Below, in pieces: positions 1-11,360 of a DNA stretch of 64,000 nt. The stretch is from Ligula intestinalis (Eukaryota; Platyhelminthes; Cestoda; Diphyllobothriidea; Diphyllobothriidae): positions 43,253,134-43,317,133 of the forward strand of contig JAYGXS010000001.1 in assembly GCA_036362985.1 (NCBI GenBank), given 5' to 3'. A program made the translations under genes and the position numbers. Under the pieces are notes generated by a model. It did not search any database. It saw nothing but the letters and a program-made list of their open reading frames with translations, and was not told where the DNA came from. The first letter of the stretch is position 1; each line of letters starts with the position of its first letter.

Positions 1-394
1 TCAAGGCATCGTGGATGTTAATGCACAGAAGCGAAAGTTAAGCAATATCGCAAAGGGAAACAATGCATGATCACCAGAGCTCGCTGTTGCTCAATCAGAG
101 TTTGTAGTCTATCGTAATAAGCAGACGACCCCGTCCTCTCCTGTTAAGCGTCAGAGAGTATCTGACATTCTCTCTCTCTCTCTTGAAAACTTGAGAAAAA
201 ATGTCCTCAACTTCCTGCGAAATGACTTGCTGGTCTAAACTTGATTGGATGCCCAGGACATGTAGGTAATCACATTGTTTCGTCATCCGGTGAAAAGAAT
301 GGGGATACGAAACATCTAGCCGCATAAAAGGCGTTTTTGTGTTCCTAACCGATTATACCGAAAGGCCCATTGTCGCAGCAATTAAAGGCAGAAA

Positions 395-560
395 GAAATT
401 TCCGACAAGGGCAGGGGAAACTAGAGTGGCCATTTCTGGCTTATTAGCCGTCATCAGCCAGCCATACCTAATCCCAGGTGCCCTATCATCCGAGGCTCGA
501 ACCCACAGCCTGTTGATTAGAAGACAAATGCCGCTCTGCTGCTGGCGGGGCTCGAGAGGG
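395..560 (-). mobile_element. tRNA-derived SINE, family B, copy 1
   Basis: Read on the minus strand, a tRNA-like head with an intact B-box (GGGTTCGAGCC, about 491-503) is followed by a body containing GGCTGGCTGATGACGGCT and AGAAATGGCC. The same body recurs at 8985-9110, 13290-13445, 14865-14990 and 15335-15500, which defines a family. The A-box side is decayed in this copy. Borders are approximate. Confidence 0.6.
433..457 (-). ncRNA. Hammerhead-like core in SINE-B copy 1
   Basis: On the minus strand CTGATGA (451-457) is followed by a 4-bp stem GGCT/AGCC with loop AATA, then GAAA (433-436). The next bases, TGGCC, resemble the minimal stem III of small hammerheads. The bases before CTGATGA (GGCTGG) could pair with CCAGTC seen after the cleavage position in a sister copy. 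A C-A pair sits where a G-C usually closes stem II. Activity is not shown, and this copy may be decayed. Confidence 0.4.
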
Positions 561-1081
561 AGTCCTCAGGGTACAACAGGACGAGTGAGTATGGTAACCG
601 ATCGATAAAAACTCACCTATCATTGTCACAACAGTATTCGTAGGGAGCCTTTGCAGCACGGAATAAAATTGCGCCGGTTAAGTGGAAAGTTCCCCTCAAA
701 AAGCGTTGGTCGGACACGCAACAATGGGGAGAAATGACACATAGTCACGAGCCGCGACCCAGTCGATACGAATAAGCTCTACGACGCAGACGTCCTTACA
801 GCAAACGAATGCAGTTTAAGTCTTCAGTCATGAAACTGCAATGTGCATTTAATCACTAGCTTTGATGACCCGCTCCAGACTATCCAGCGTTTGGACTGTC
901 TGGATGTGATACTACATCATATCGCGAGCACGCGGATAAACATTACTCCAGTTTACAGAATAAAAAAGGGAATCCTATCTGATCCTCGTAACAACATTAT
1001 CCCCCTCCTATCGCTTTTTCCTACGACTGACGAGACGTTATGACTTTTGTATGTTTGGATGCTGTTTAATCCTGTAGGTAT

Positions 1082-1281
1082 TTTATTTTACCGACAACAC
1101 AGACCATTTCACGAAGCTTTTCGGCCTATTTGGCCTCATCAGGTTAAGTAGGTCAACTCCAGTGTAGCAGCGGAAATTGCCGCCACACTCGAGTTTCGAA
1201 CTCGAGTCTCTCCGGCTAGACGCGAACGCTCTAACCCTTGAGCCACGAGTCCGCCGTGTGAGGAGTAGGATTACCTAATAA
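1082..1281 (-). mobile_element. tRNA-derived SINE, family A, copy 1, with target-site duplication
   Basis: The minus strand starts with a tRNA-like head: A-box TGGCTCAAGGGTTAGAGCG (1227-1245) and a T-arm/B-box with stem CGAG/CTCG around TTCGAAA (about 1190-1204). A unique body and a hairpin tail (1119-1142) follow, ending near GTCGGTAAAATA. A 10-bp direct repeat CTGTAGGTAT flanks it at 1072-1081 and 1282-1291, the expected mark of LINE-driven insertion. The second copy is at 16420-16605. Confidence 0.75.
1119..1142 (-). ncRNA. Hammerhead-like core in SINE-A copy 1
   Basis: Minus strand: CTGATGA, then stem II GGCC/GGCC with loop AAATA (canonical G-C closing pair), then GAAA. The stem III side (AAGCTTC) is shorter than in copy 2, so this copy may be inactive. 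The architecture matches the hammerhead catalytic core known from schistosome Sm-alpha SINE-like DNA. Homology to Sm-alpha itself was not tested. Confidence 0.5.
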
Positions 1282-1680
1282 CTGTAGGTATGCGTCTGCC
1301 ATGTTTACTTAGAATTGAGAAGCAAACCGCCGAAGACTTTCTACCTGACAAAAGCCTCACTGCTCCGCTGTCTGACTATATCCTTCATACTAATTTTGAC
1401 CGCCAAGTGAATAGTGAACGGTTAAATACGTTGTCATATTCAGTAAGCATGCAGAATAGCAGACTGAGCTGTGTTTGTGTCCTGCTTGCCTACTACTTGT
1501 GCTATTTAATTTGGTGGTTCAATTTTTCGAGTTATCTTGTCCTGTTTCTACACTAAGCCTCCCTGGCTGTTGGGTGCATCCTCGTCTGACTCTTGTGGCT
1601 TCACCCATTGATCTTTGGTTACCTATTTGAGACCTAGCACTCAACCTTACGCGCTCTCTTTTGCAATCTCGCCTTTGTAG

Positions 1681-1906
1681 GTGCTCTCCCTGCCCGGTCC
1701 CGACGAGGCTCGCTCCTTCGTTGAGGGTATCTCAGACCTGCCAAAGCTACCCAGCTCCCCACTCGAACCTCTGACCGCACCCACTATCAAGTTTGAGAAT
1801 GTCAGTTTTGCCTATCCCAGTCGGCCCACTGCAATGATTTTCGAGAACCTTGACTTTGACATCCCTGGCGCCAAGGTGGTTGCTTTAGTTGGAGAGTCGG
1901 GAGCAG
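1681..1906 (+). CDS. ABCB8: ABCB8-like exon: linker, A-loop and start of Walker A
   Basis: The acceptor is TTTGTAG at 1678-1680 after a pyrimidine-rich tract, and the donor is G|GTAGGC after 1906 (phase 1). It encodes a linker and the first beta-strands of the nucleotide-binding domain, up to the second glycine pair of Walker A. The codon is completed by the next exon. Confidence 0.8.
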
Positions 1907-4900
1907 GTAGGCGTTATCTCTCTCTCTCTCTCCCCTGTCAGTTTTTGATATTTAGAGGATATATGCCCGTCAACCTTCATTCTTACCTAAACTTTCCCAC
2001 TAGTTAACTTGTATGCCTTCCTATGTTTCCCTTGCTAAGCGGGCCCATCATCTATGGCTTTTTTAAGGGATGAAAGTAAACGGGTTGACATGTCTTCACA
2101 GTATCGCTGTGGAGGCGTTCGGAGAAGATCTAGGGGCTTGGTTTCTAGCTGTTAGCTATCTAAATTGTCCACTGTTTCGTCGTTCAGATCTGGACGTGGA
2201 TCTGCCATCTAAGGTTTCTCCTTTAATTATACTTCAACACGACCCAATATGTCTTCGATTTATCGAGCTACGGTTGATAACTTCCTACAGCGTATCTTCT
2301 ATAGTTATCAGAGTCATCGTTTTTTGCCGCAGTGGTGAACTCGTCGTGGCATTGCCTGGCTCGTCGCTTCTGCAACCCATCATGGTACTTCTTTTTCTCC
2401 ATGTTAACGAAACTTCCTTTGACAGAAAATCAACGTAGAGAACGTGTATCCGTTTTCTTCTATTGGAGGGACTTTAACGTAAGAGCATCGTACATAGTGC
2501 TTTTTTCAAAATATCCCTTTAAGTCTTGACGACTGTCTTACGGTAGGGCAACAGTGGTTTGCACTACCAGTTTTAACAGTATTTTGGAGTGCTCAGGGGA
2601 AATGGTTACTTTTTTGGTTGAAAGATGCACCTCATGCTCATGCCATTTCAGTCTGATACCGATCAGTCCCGTGGCCTCATGTGTCACTCCGTAAGGCTGT
2701 GTTGTGCACGGCCGCCACACCCCAGTAACCGCGATACCAGGTGAGAGTAACTGGTATGTCTGTTCAACTTCGGCGAATTTTTATTTGTCGTTTGACTTGA
2801 CAGGAATCGGCCAGTTAGCACGTCTAAACGGGACAATTGTTCAACGTTAACCCCTGCGACGTAACCCATTTCTAATATACCTTGCCTGGTCTTACGTGTG
2901 ATGTGGTTTGGGAGAAAGGAAAAAATCCAAATTATGCATAACCCTCACTGCCACACAGGCTTTTGAAGCTAATCGTCGTGTTCTTCTGTCAAACTGCCAG
3001 CCTTAGTAGTTATAGTGGCAGCATTTGTAACTGTAACCGCTGGTACTCAAACACATTTTATGGTCGATTTCGTTTCTGCATCAGGGTCATTAGCGAGCAA
3101 AAATGATCTGTTGTTTTCCGTGAACAACCTCCTTGAGACGGTTATAAAAAAGTTGCTAACTATGAGCTTTTTTACAATTGTGAGGTGTTTATTCATAATA
3201 CATCGTATTCGTCAATTTCTTAATGCTGCCTATACTGCATAAAATATGTTCCACATCTATTTCAATATTTTATGACAACTATGTGACTTCTTCCTCAAAC
3301 AGTAGGCGAAGAAGTACTTTTCCTTAAACAGGATGTACACAGTGCACAGTGTTTAAACCTTGAATTCGAGTGTAGCAGTCAGTAGGTTAGAAAATTATTC
3401 GGCTATTGAGTTACTTTTTATAACCGAAAGCTACCCTTTCTTTGAGTATAAAATTTAAAGAAAGCGTAATTTGCTATCAAACAAGTACAAGAAATAATTT
3501 TTTCGTGCATGCTTTCCATAAAATATACTTTAATTTATAAAGTCAGTCAAATAAAGGATAAAAAACGGCATACTACTGAAGTAGCCAGTTTTTTACAATA
3601 GATGCTTGTTTGCTGTTAGTCAGAACGAAGCTCGTTAAAAAGCCCGCATCCTATCATGACGGAATAAACTTCAGAATAAACTACACGATAATCAATATCA
3701 GAACCTGAGTCAATAACGATTAGCAAAAGAGTATCAATCTTTCGCCTGTGTCGAAATGTTGCGTGATCCGTGGCATCTACTGTACTATCCATCAACTTCT
3801 GATGCGGTAGACACATGACGTTTTCGTCCTTCCCACACCGAGTAACATTTGATATGGTGTCTGTGTATGCTTGTAGGCAAGTCGACAGTCGTTGCATTGT
3901 TGGAACGCTTCTATGAACCCACCTCCGGCAGGATCGTCATCGACGGGGTCGATCTGAGGGACTTCAGTCTCTCTACGCTTCGCGGTCGTCTGCTTGGCTA
4001 CATCAGTCAGGAGCCAGAAGTCTTTCACACTACAGTCTACGAGAACATTCGTTGTGCCCAACCCCAGGCGAGCGATGATGAGGTAGGTCTCACCTAATGC
4101 ACACACACGCACACTGTACTCAAGTGTCAATCACACTTCAGTTTCCTGCCGCCTCCATCTAGGTGCACTCCGCGGCCGCGATGGCCCAGGCAGACGGTTT
4201 CATACGGAATCAACTGCCGGAGGGCTACACGACCACGATCGGTGGCGGCTCCAGCACCAGTTCAGTCGGCTTGAGTGGTGGTCAACGCCAGCGTCTTGTC
4301 ATTGCTCGCGCTCTCCTCAAGAATGCGCCCATCCTTCTGTTGGATGAGGCCACCTCTGCTCTGGACGCTGAATCGGAGTTTCAGGTGCAGTCGGCGCTGC
4401 AGCAAGCCATGTTCGGTACGAATCACTCCACTATCTTACCCACGTGTTTCGTCCTTTTAACTGTTCTTGTTGATAACAATTTCTAAGTACTTGACTGCCT
4501 GTTAGAAAACCTGTCAGGTTCGCTGTTACCTGTCGTTAAGTTTGTATCTAACCAGTTACTCCTTGCTAATGTTAAAATCCACGAATACCCCAGTCACTGA
4601 TTGTTTGAGGTTGCTTGTCTTATTTGCTCGGTTTGATAAAAGGACCGGCAGTGTTTCCTCTCAAGGACTTACTTGAGATCTTCCAAGACAGAACTACAAA
4701 CTTGTATCTATCAAAATGGCCTTAAGATCATCACAAACTCGAACTATCGTTAAGATTTCTTCCAATGCACGTGATATTTGTTCAACTGTGAGGGTTTGGA
4801 GTCTTCGCTGACAATCCTAAGTTAGTTTACTTACCTAAGATTTGAACCGATATCTGAATACTTGTTACATAGGCACCTTCGTTATGCTATCGTGATTTCT

Positions 4901-7900
4901 GGGGTCTTTGGGTCTCGTAATTTGTTTCGACCCAGTTTTATCTGATTAAGCGTGTCTATGAGCCCGGTTAGCATGTGTACTTTTTTACATGGACACCGAT
5001 CCGGCCCCCGCTCTTATTAGCAGTTGCTTCCGGAAGCTAAACGCCTAGTCGAACTGACTGAATTTGAGGTTTGTAGTCGGCTCTTTGGAGACACAGTCAA
5101 ATCTAATTGGCCAGACCCAGCATGCTTAACGTCTATTGCATTTTGTGTCGTTTAAAAATGACACCGCTCCTATTGGCATTAAGTTTATTTTTTGCATCAC
5201 TATGTGTCCTTCTCTTACCTACGTTCGCCTTCTTTGTTTTAGGAAGAACGGTCCTTATTGTAGCCCATCGCCTGAGCACTATTCGTAGAGCAGACCTGAT
5301 CTACGTCATGCACAAGGGACGCATTGTAGAGGTTCGTCTTTCTTTCGTTTATCTAAATTCTTTTCCCTGGGTTTTTCGTCCTCTGCGTGTCACGTGCGCT
5401 CGACCCAGCCCTAGGTCTTCTTCATTCTGTCACGGGCGAGTGTAGGAAGAGACAGAGAGAGTTCCGCGCAATTCGACTATCACTCAAAACTAACTCAGGC
5501 GCAAAGCAGCGTGTTTGCCTTCAGTCTGTTGAATTCGACGGCCAAACTGTCGCCTCTGGCTGAACCAAAGTCCAGCAGGAACATTAGCACAAACCCTGAA
5601 CGAATAAGACGTTTCGCCCTGTTAGCAGAAATTGTAGGGATTAAATCACACCAGTACAACTAAAATCGTGGAATCTTTACGCCACGCCGCGCAAACACTA
5701 GGGCTGGTCTGATGGCAAGGACGGTGAGGTACAACGACTGAGCTCCGAGAAAGACTAGCTCCACGTGATCTGCATGTATATCCACACAGTTCAAGGAAAA
5801 ACCGAATTTCTCAGAGGTCGTTGACACCTGCAGCAGAGATGGAGGAATGTTCAAAGTAACTAGTTGAAAATTAGGGCACTGAAACTCGCGGATGCGATTA
5901 CCGTGAAGAAATGCAGGCTGTCGTTGTGTCCATGAAGGGAGTCTCCGACATTCCAAATGCCACTACTCATTTCAGATGGATCAAACCTTGCTGGCCGAAA
6001 CACTGCAGATTATTAAGTGTTTTAGTGACGTACCCAGCCATCCTTCTACAGTCTGCAAATAAAACATCATTGAGCCTCCTCAAGCGGAGACCGACAGTTT
6101 GGCCGTCGTTGCCGAGGATGTGTATTTTGTACCTCAGAATATGGTGGGTACCGGGACATTTACTTGTGCCTGAGTGAGTTTATAGTGATAATAGACTTAC
6201 GCAGCATCTAGCGCACAGTGGTCTCACGTCGCGGTGACTGTGTGTGCCCTTGGCTGAGTACTGGAAACAAATCTCTGTAGTCTGAGGTCCATATAAATTG
6301 ACATCCTACCGCAGACTTCCAAGCTTAGTGAACCTCGGGCCTCAAATAGCATGAAAAAAAGGCCATAAGTACTTCCTGTTTTTTTTTCTGGAGAGACATT
6401 TGTTTGCGTGTAGTTCTGATGACATTCAAGTCGAAAATAAGGGAGATACTTAAAGAAAGGATATGTTTCGGGTTTTAAAAAAACTTGTTTAATTGCCGAA
6501 TAGTTTTGAACCCGACCTGTCGTTAGACATACATTCAGAGTCGCCAAATTATATGCTTTCTACATTCCTTCTAAGGTAAATCACAAAGATCTTTACGCTG
6601 TGAGAAAGACGTCACATAGCGCTCATAAACTTCTGCAATGGATGTAGACCATGCTGATTTTTTATAAGCAACAGTGATAAATGCACAGATGTGATGCTTT
6701 GTGAATGCACAGTTCATGACCTTCAAATATCCCATAGTTAGAAATATATTTAAACCCAAAATATATCCCTTTTCATGAAATCCAACGATTTTTAAAAGTA
6801 ACTCCCTCGTACTCAAACGCAGCCCAAGCTGTGGCCCCCAAAGTCTTGCAGCAATAAAGTAATGATCTTTCTTCACAATAGGGCATATTATGATTTATGA
6901 AGGAATATAACGTTTGATAGAAACACCAGCTTTTTTAACAAAGGGGAAAATTCCGAAGAAGTGGAAATCGGGCGTACTAGGTAAACTTAAATTTTACATG
7001 TAGAGGAAGCCTGTTCATGCAAAAACACCGAGTAAATAAAGCAGCACAAGTAAAATTACGTTGGAAAATAATCGGTTTGTCAAGTTTTCGAATACGTATG
7101 CTTCCATCTTACGTGCAATATAACGTATGGCAGTTACCGAAGAGCCTGAATTTCGAGTATGTATTCTAACACGTTTTCGCGAGAACTGCTAGTTGTTTCT
7201 TTCGTTCATGCATTGCTTGAGTTACGTTGGACTAAGGCAACCACGTTTTCGCTTGATATGCCCCATTGGGCGATCACATGAGTAATATATTGCTTAAGCT
7301 CACTTGCGGACATGCCGGTCAGTGACTCATACATTTCAATAGAATTGTCAGGAACAATTGTTAACGTACCATTTTTTTGAAAACCAAGAGTTATTGCCTT
7401 CCGCCATATTTTCTTGTAATTAATTGATACTTTTATTACGAAGAGGTTCAGATCTTACATGAAATTCTAATTAAGGCTTTACGATTTTCACTGGCTTTAG
7501 TCAATTGACTATAAATAATGAGTATATTCTATGTGCTTACCCAAACCCTCAAAATAAGATATATCTTGAAAGCTTTTGCATAAATAGCCAGCTTTTAAAC
7601 ATTTTTTTTCTTATGCAGCTGTCTTTGTATGTCATAGTTTCAGAACCACCCAATCATGTTAACTCATTGCCGAGAAAATTGAACGTCCACTACAAAAGTC
7701 ACGAATGAATATGCTTAAGATTGATTTAAAAAAATTCTACAAAAATTTAACTCTTGATAAAAAGCTTTGCTTATATATTTTGGCGTCTGATGTCTGCTTA
7801 TTTTAATTTTTTTGATGATTAAGTCAAGATCAGAATGGGACATTTTGGCCAGTTTATTGATTCCCCTAAAATTCTGGAAAAATCTTCCGTTGTATATGAA

Positions 7901-9399
7901 AGAACTAACCCTTTTATAAAAATTGGAACAGTTTTCAGTATATTTGGTTACTTCTAGGCTCAGTTCTACAACAACAAATAAAATCCAGAGTGGCAATAAA
8001 ATCAACGGAGATTTTTGAGAAAACTATATCGCATGACAACTTACTCAAATCTGTGTTATCTTACCTGTCTTCAACTTTTTATTGACTTTACATTCGATTT
8101 AATTACTATATACTAATAAAGTCCTCATTTGCATTCCTTGCCTGCGACTCTTCAAATATACAATATATATTTTCAATTAGGTTATAGCAAGAAACAGCTT
8201 TAAAAATCTATTACTCAATTTTACGGCACAGAACTTTGAAAATTAGCAAAATATAATTTTTTAAACTTCTTTTCCTCTTATTTTTCCAAAAATAGTGCGT
8301 TATCTCCTAATAACACTTACCTCAATTTCAAGGACGCAAAACAAAATTTTCCGTTTTGCGAACAGATAAAACTAAAAAGTCCTCGCTCTTCATGAGTGTT
8401 CTTTGATAGTGCAACGTGCACTACCGAGAAGTTCTTTTCCGCAGCGTGTTATAGCATAGGAAATTTCTCGGTTATCAACAAACGCTGAATTTCACCCATT
8501 TTTACCTATATTTTCTCCCAGTATACTGATCTGAACGGAAGTAAATTCTATTAAACACCACTTTTTGCCTCACGTCAACCCAATGAACTAAATAATTAAC
8601 CTCAAATGTGTGTTAAGTCCCCCAACCTCCAACCTCTTATCAGATATGCAATCTTCTGTATAAAATTGGAAGAAGTAATTTTCTACAAAATAAGTAGGAG
8701 CACGTTTTTTATCATATATATTTGAATTTGTAATGGCAGTGAAAATCGTTGAGAAACTGCATAATAAGTAAGTAGCCATCTGGTGACTGCTTAAGAAAGT
8801 CTGCTTGGGTAGTCAGCTTACTGTAGCCTGCAGTAGCCTGGTCAGATAAATTGGCCCAAGTGTGACTAGACTCACATCCCCCGTGCTGTACTGGGTTCAA
8901 ATTCCACCGAGGTCACTATTGTTTTTCGAAATTGAGTCTAATTAATTATTTTAATCTTAAAACAAGGCCATGAATGAACATTGCCGGCTAGGACAAGGGA
9001 GATTGAGATGACCATTTCTGGTTAACTAACCGTCACCGGTCGGTCACACCCTTTCCCGAGTAGTGCACCACTTGAGGTTAGACCACTTGAGGGAGTTTCG
9101 TTAGCGATCGGTAAATGTCCATCAGCGAGTTCCCCTAGGAATATTTTGCTGTTGATGACAAAGTATTGTACCATGTATGGCGACTTTTATTTTCACCTGA
9201 ATACTCATTATTTTTGTATCAGACTGTTTGTAGCTTTGTTTACCAGATACAGATTCCCTGTCCTTCTGTTAGCAGCTGCTATGGTGTTGACTGTTTTCTT
9301 TTTCAATTTTAGAAGGGGACTCATGAAGAGTTACTGCAGCTCAAGGGACGTTACTATGAACTCCTTCAAAGGCAAGGCGAAAAGGACGTGTTCTCATGA
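1681..9399 (+). CDS. ABCB8: ABCB8-like mitochondrial half ABC transporter, C-terminal nucleotide-binding domain (5' partial, 5 exons)
   Basis: ATP-binding domain of a B-family half transporter, expected to act as a dimer in the mitochondrial inner membrane. Exons 1681-1906, 3877-4082, 4163-4415, 5243-5331 and 9313-9399 join with matching phases and GT/AG borders. Motifs in order: A-loop aromatic in [12 protein letters not shown], Walker A GESGAGKST (split by the first intron), Q-loop YISQEP, signature LSGGQ, Walker [14 protein letters not shown]-loop VAHRLST, and the C-terminal [14 protein letters not shown] before the stop at 9397-9399. Phrases such as [17 protein letters not shown] and ASDDEV resemble ABCB8 more than ABCB10, which is the alternative. 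The transmembrane domain is outside the window. Four extra residues lie just before LSGGQ. The last intron is about 4 kb. Confidence 0.85.
3140..3480 (+). repeat. Interspersed repeat family R1, copy 1 (diverged)
   Basis: Shares ordered blocks with 52655-53145 and with the reverse complement of 6224-6720. Examples are ACTATGTGAC..CTTCCTCA, GTACACAG, and a block around ACCCTTTCTTTGAGTAT. No protein or tRNA head is recognised. This is the weakest of the three clear copies. Confidence 0.45.
3877..4082 (+). CDS. ABCB8: ABCB8-like exon: Walker A lysine to Q-loop
   Basis: It starts after TTGTAG. The first two bases complete Gly and are followed by Lys-Ser-Thr of Walker A. The exon runs through [11 protein letters not shown] and the Q-loop YISQEP to DDE and ends in phase 0 at GTAGGT. 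The downstream intron is only 80 bp. Confidence 0.85.
4163..4415 (+). CDS. ABCB8: ABCB8-like exon: signature motif and Walker B
   Basis: It carries the helical subdomain, [20 protein letters not shown] and the D-loop. The segment [11 protein letters not shown] before LSGGQ is about four residues longer than the usual VGERGTT-type loop. It ends in phase 1. Confidence 0.85.
5243..5331 (+). CDS. ABCB8: ABCB8-like exon: H-loop
   Basis: It encodes the switch histidine region [17 protein letters not shown] and VMHKGRIVE between TTTTAG and G|GTTCGT. Phase 1 in, phase 0 out. Confidence 0.85.
6140..6240 (+). repeat. Interspersed repeat R2, short fragment
   Basis: The block around TTTATAGTGATAATAGACTT resembles the 5' part of R2 copies at 32440-32715 and 54935-55160. 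Short and diverged. Confidence 0.35.
6224..6720 (-). repeat. Interspersed repeat family R1, copy 2
   Basis: Its reverse complement aligns closely with 52655-53145. Shared blocks include GACTCTGAATGTATGTCTAA, CGACAGGT.GGGTTCAAAAC, CCCGAAACATATCCTTTCTT and CTTATTTTCGACTTGAATGT. It lies antisense in the ABCB8-like intron. The similarity may extend towards 6880. The apparent ORFs of 107 and 101 residues are not supported as proteins. Confidence 0.65.
8820..8925 (+). repeat. tRNA-like SINE fragment
   Basis: A degenerate A-box (TAGCCTGGTCAGATAAATTGGC) and a B-box-like GGGTTCAAATTCCAC are spaced as in a tRNA-derived SINE head. The arms do not fold into a good tRNA. It is probably a decayed SINE. 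Confidence 0.4.
8985..9110 (-). mobile_element. SINE family B, copy 2 (decayed)
   Basis: The minus strand has CCGGTGACGGTT..AACCAGAAATGG, the SINE-B hairpin with substitutions in the core (CCGGTGA instead of CTGATGA), followed by CTCCCTTGTCC as in sister copies. Confidence 0.5.
9313..9399 (+). CDS. ABCB8: ABCB8-like terminal exon
   Basis: After CAATTTTAG, 28 codons encode [18 protein letters not shown] and a short tail, then TGA. The THEELL motif typically follows the H-loop in B-family transporters, which supports the join across about 4 kb. No AATAAA was seen close downstream. Confidence 0.8.
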   Translation, partial: KGTHEELLQLKGRYYELLQRQGEKDVFS

Positions 9400-11360
9400 T
9401 TAGTTTTTTGCTCAAACACTTCGTTCCTTTGTCCATGATCTTTTCAGAAACCCTACCTCTTTCCTCAAAGGCCTTCCTAGTTTTTACTCAAGGACTTTAA
9501 AGAATACTTGATTTTCCAAACCGCGCATCTTGCCATCTCCTCTCAGAGCTTTTCGGGTCTTTTGCCTGAATATACTTGTTTTTAAAAAAACTTCGTCCAG
9601 CATTCTTTTGTATTCCCTCCGGCATCCTTGACATCATTTGATCAACCTCGATTAACTTTCAGTAGGATTTCTGGTCGCTTTGGCGTCTGTTTGTACTTAC
9701 TTGCTCTGGTATCCACTGTTGTTTCTTGGCATGAAACCATCTCTCCGCGGATGCCCATAATCTAGACGGATACCCACCAGGCCCAGTACAGAGAGTCCGT
9801 GACAGACGACAGAATTATTTATTTTAGGAAAAGGGAAAAACACTCTTGCACAGAGGTTTTCGTCCATTCTCTTTCCTGCCGGGTACTTGGTCATGCAGTG
9901 TTTTAGTCTCTTTCTATTTACCGTATTGTGAAACCCATCACCGTCGTAGTTCCATAGAACAAACTCCGGGTAAAACGCTGATATATTCGAATCTATTTGC
10001 CTATTCCAGTCCCGCGGATGTAGCCCATCACGTAAGCACAGACAGCTGATTAAGTAAACACTGAGTGCAGAATTCTAGAGCGACATTTGTTGCTGCGCTT
10101 ACCTCGAACCGTCATGTTTCAGCATTTTAAGCAAAGCGGTAACATATTCTGTAGGTTCGTCTCAACGACTTAGAGAATGGATTAGTAAACCAGGCTTGGC
10201 CACATCCGACCCATACTGTCTGTCCCCCTGTCCTTCTATCTTTTCGGTCTCTCGTTTACACGATAGGCTTTTTAGACAATCGAACCAATGCCGGACTCTA
10301 AGCCAGATCGGGTTTTGTGGTTATCGATTTACAGAGCAAAGGGTATTTATAGCGGACAGATTGTTGGTGACTGATCATGGGAAGCGAAAACCTCCCCTTG
10401 AGAGTCAGGGATTTGGGGCTGTAGACTATTCACGTAGTCATGGCGACCGCCTGCTGACAGCTCATCGCCACAAGACGGTCTGAAAATGTCGAGGTTTCAA
10501 GGCAAAACAACAGCACTTTGTCTTGCAAACTAGGTAACAGAGCGAATGTCACTCCCTCTGGTTGTGGAGAATACCTGCCACGACCGACCGTACACGGGCC
10601 TGTACCTCGAGTGACAGGTCGTTTGACTCAACTGCGCAAATAAACGACTGATCCGAATCCAGCTTTCAGGGCCGTCGAGGCGTAGGCCATGGACATGGTG
10701 CCTAGATGTCTTCAAATAACCCAGAAATGACTAAGCCCGGTAGGCTCTTTGATCGTCTGTGTTTCTTCTCAATTTTTCAAAAAACTTCGATGAATGAACC
10801 CTTGCCTTGCGGAGAAAAAAGGGGTCCGGCGTTTTCAGGTCGTGACCGTTTTTGAAGTGCTGCAAGGGATATGAGCTCAGGCGTTCACTGTATTTAAATG
10901 CCTGATACCAACCCCACCCCCTCCCTTCGAGTTGCGAATTTCTCCCAGTTAGGATTGTGTGTGACTTAGCAAACGACAGTTTCACGCACTTATGATTGCT
11001 TAAATACAGGCCCATTGATAACATTAATAGTAGTTTACCCTTCTAAGAGCATTAGTCTACTGTTTGTGTACTTGGAAAGCCACGAAAAGGCCACTTCGAG
11101 CAAAATAGTCAGCAAATCGCTTTGGACGACGTAATCAATTTACTAATTGAACATGGCAAAGTAAAGGTTCACCAGACTATGGTTTTATTTACCACAGTTA
11201 GATGCACTGGGGCTTCAAAGCCCATTTTGCAGGTGCAAGCCACCTACCTCGAGCTCACTGCGTGGCGCCCTGCTAAATAAAATTCGCACGGTAGGTCTTA
11301 CTTTCAAATTTTGCGATCAATAATTCTTAGGGTAGCTTGCCTGGGTATTTGAGGGTAAGG
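9400..11360. other. Intergenic DNA between the ABC transporter and GPCR genes
   Basis: No exon, RNA gene or known repeat is recognised. Open frames of 60-97 codons lie on both strands with no supporting motif. The promoter of the downstream GPCR gene should be here, but no convincing core element was identified. Confidence 0.5.

Larger units (their letters stand above)
1..1680. other. Non-coding DNA upstream of the first recognised ABC exon
   Basis: No coding exon is recognised here. It should be intron or upstream sequence of the ABC transporter gene, because the first visible exon starts inside the protein just before the nucleotide-binding domain. It contains two antisense SINE copies (about 395-560 and 1082-1281). 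Short open frames elsewhere look like chance. Confidence 0.6.
5332..9312 (+). other. Long last intron of the ABCB8-like gene
   Basis: About 4 kb, AT-rich, bounded by GTTCGT and TTTTAG. It holds an R2 fragment (6140-6240), an antisense R1 copy (6224-6720), a tRNA-like segment (8820-8925) and an antisense SINE-B (8985-9110). From 6880 to 8800 nothing else is recognised. Confidence 0.6.

Noticed and set aside
11337..11360. TTG start giving a 308-residue GPCR
   Set aside because: Non-ATG start with no support; ATG 11361 precedes TM1 directly.
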